Assembly: GCA_037441725.1 (NCBI GenBank)
Contig: JBBIRT010000082.1
Coordinates: 1-14,651 of the forward strand
Length of the DNA: 14,651 nt
DNA from: JBBIRT01 sp037441725
GTDB lineage: Bacteria > Desulfobacterota > BSN033 > UBA1163
Direction: 5' to 3'
Shown: piece after piece, positions 14,460-14,651 of the stretch
Layout of the letters: each line of letters starts with the position of its first letter
Position numbering within the stretch: the first letter of the stretch is position 1
Position numbers and translations under genes: made by a program
Notes under the pieces: model-generated
What the model was told of the DNA's origin: nothing
The model's input: only the letters and a program-made list of their open reading frames with translations
Database searches by the model: none

Positions 14460-14488
14460 AATATACTATACATTTGTTTAGTTGTCAA
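14460..14488 (-). promoter_or_regulatory. Promoter of the lexA-PolB unit
   Basis: On the minus strand TTGACA (14483-14488) is followed by a 17-base spacer and TATATT (14460-14465), a near-consensus sigma-70 promoter. Transcription would start near 14453, leaving a leader of about 60 bases before lexA. Confidence 0.85.
14465..14482 (-). promoter_or_regulatory. Candidate LexA operator
   Basis: ACTATACATTTGTTTAGT is an 18-base imperfect dyad of the form ACTAnACAnnTGTnTAGT, with 14 of 18 positions symmetric. It fills the spacer between the -35 and -10 boxes, where a bound repressor would block polymerase. It does not match the E. coli (CTGT-N8-ACAG) or Bacillus-type boxes, but LexA boxes are known to vary strongly between phyla. 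Confidence 0.6.
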
Positions 14489-14562
14489 GAGAAATTTTTG
14501 GGTCTGTGTAATGCATCACTGAAGTGAGGAACCCTATTAGAATCAGGCAGGGATATCTCCGA
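14483..14562 (-). repeat. R2 repeat, copy 2, next to the lexA promoter
   Basis: Bases 14508-14562 match 119-173 at 50 of 55 positions. TGTCAA (the lexA -35 box on the minus strand) lies 19 bases away, exactly as in copy 1. Similarity stops after 14562. A short inverted pair CTCCG (14557-14561) with CGGAG (14576-14580) spans the end. Unlike copy 1, no GCATTAC partner is seen before the window ends, so this copy is truncated, diverged, or of another structure. In bases 14563-14651 I see nothing else. Confidence 0.65.
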
Positions 14563-14651
14563 AAATTTTATAAAGCGGAGCACTTTAAAAAGGGGTTGGT
14601 AAAATTATATCATCCAACAAATCATTGCCTTCCAGTGTTTAAGGAATTCTG

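Overview
The window looks like chromosomal DNA from a moderately AT-rich Gram-negative bacterium. It has a TonB-dependent outer-membrane receptor and an ExbB/ExbD pair, a LexA of bacterial type, and -35/-10 promoters close to the sigma-70 consensus. The mix of CbiMQO, a family-B DNA polymerase next to lexA, and a small Cys-rich protein recalls Desulfobacterota (former Deltaproteobacteria) or a neighbouring lineage. That placement is an impression from gene content, not a phylogeny.

Layout. Bases 1-230 hold no gene, only pieces of two dispersed repeat families (called R1 and R2 here). A full R1 copy (229-449) leads to a promoter, a cobalamin riboswitch (506-665) and its terminator (720-758), which control a BtuB-like receptor gene (883-2871). 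A second full R1 copy follows the receptor gene and leads to a near-consensus promoter, tRNA-Phe(GAA) (3155-3227), an intrinsic terminator and exbB-exbD (3291-4342). About 400 bases of very AT-rich DNA then lead to a 45-residue Cys-rich protein (4743-4880). From 4912 to 14393 every gene is on the minus strand. Read in transcription order, the first unit is lexA, a RadA/Rad51-like protein, an 88-residue protein and a family-B DNA polymerase (14393 to 10485). The second is a Fur-family regulator, cbiM, cbiQ, cbiO, dusB, prmA and rsmE (10364 to 4912). The right end carries the lexA promoter and a second R2 copy.

How the genes work together. One theme is cobalt and corrinoid supply: a riboswitch-controlled outer-membrane receptor, the ExbBD motor that energises such receptors, and a CbiMQO importer for Co2+ or Ni2+ led by a metal-sensing Fur-family protein. 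The second theme is the DNA-damage response. The lexA-led four-gene unit has overlapping or nearly abutting genes. Its RadA-like protein lacks the P-loop residues, and its PolB keeps the polymerase metal aspartates but lacks recognisable proofreading acids. This resembles in logic, but not in parts, the lexA-imuA-imuB-dnaE2 mutagenesis cassettes, and it is the best candidate here for an undescribed system. A third observation is that both repeat families sit at a fixed distance from TTGACA -35 boxes: 11 bases for three R1 copies and 19 bases for two R2 copies. They may therefore be promoter-linked elements rather than randomly placed repeats.
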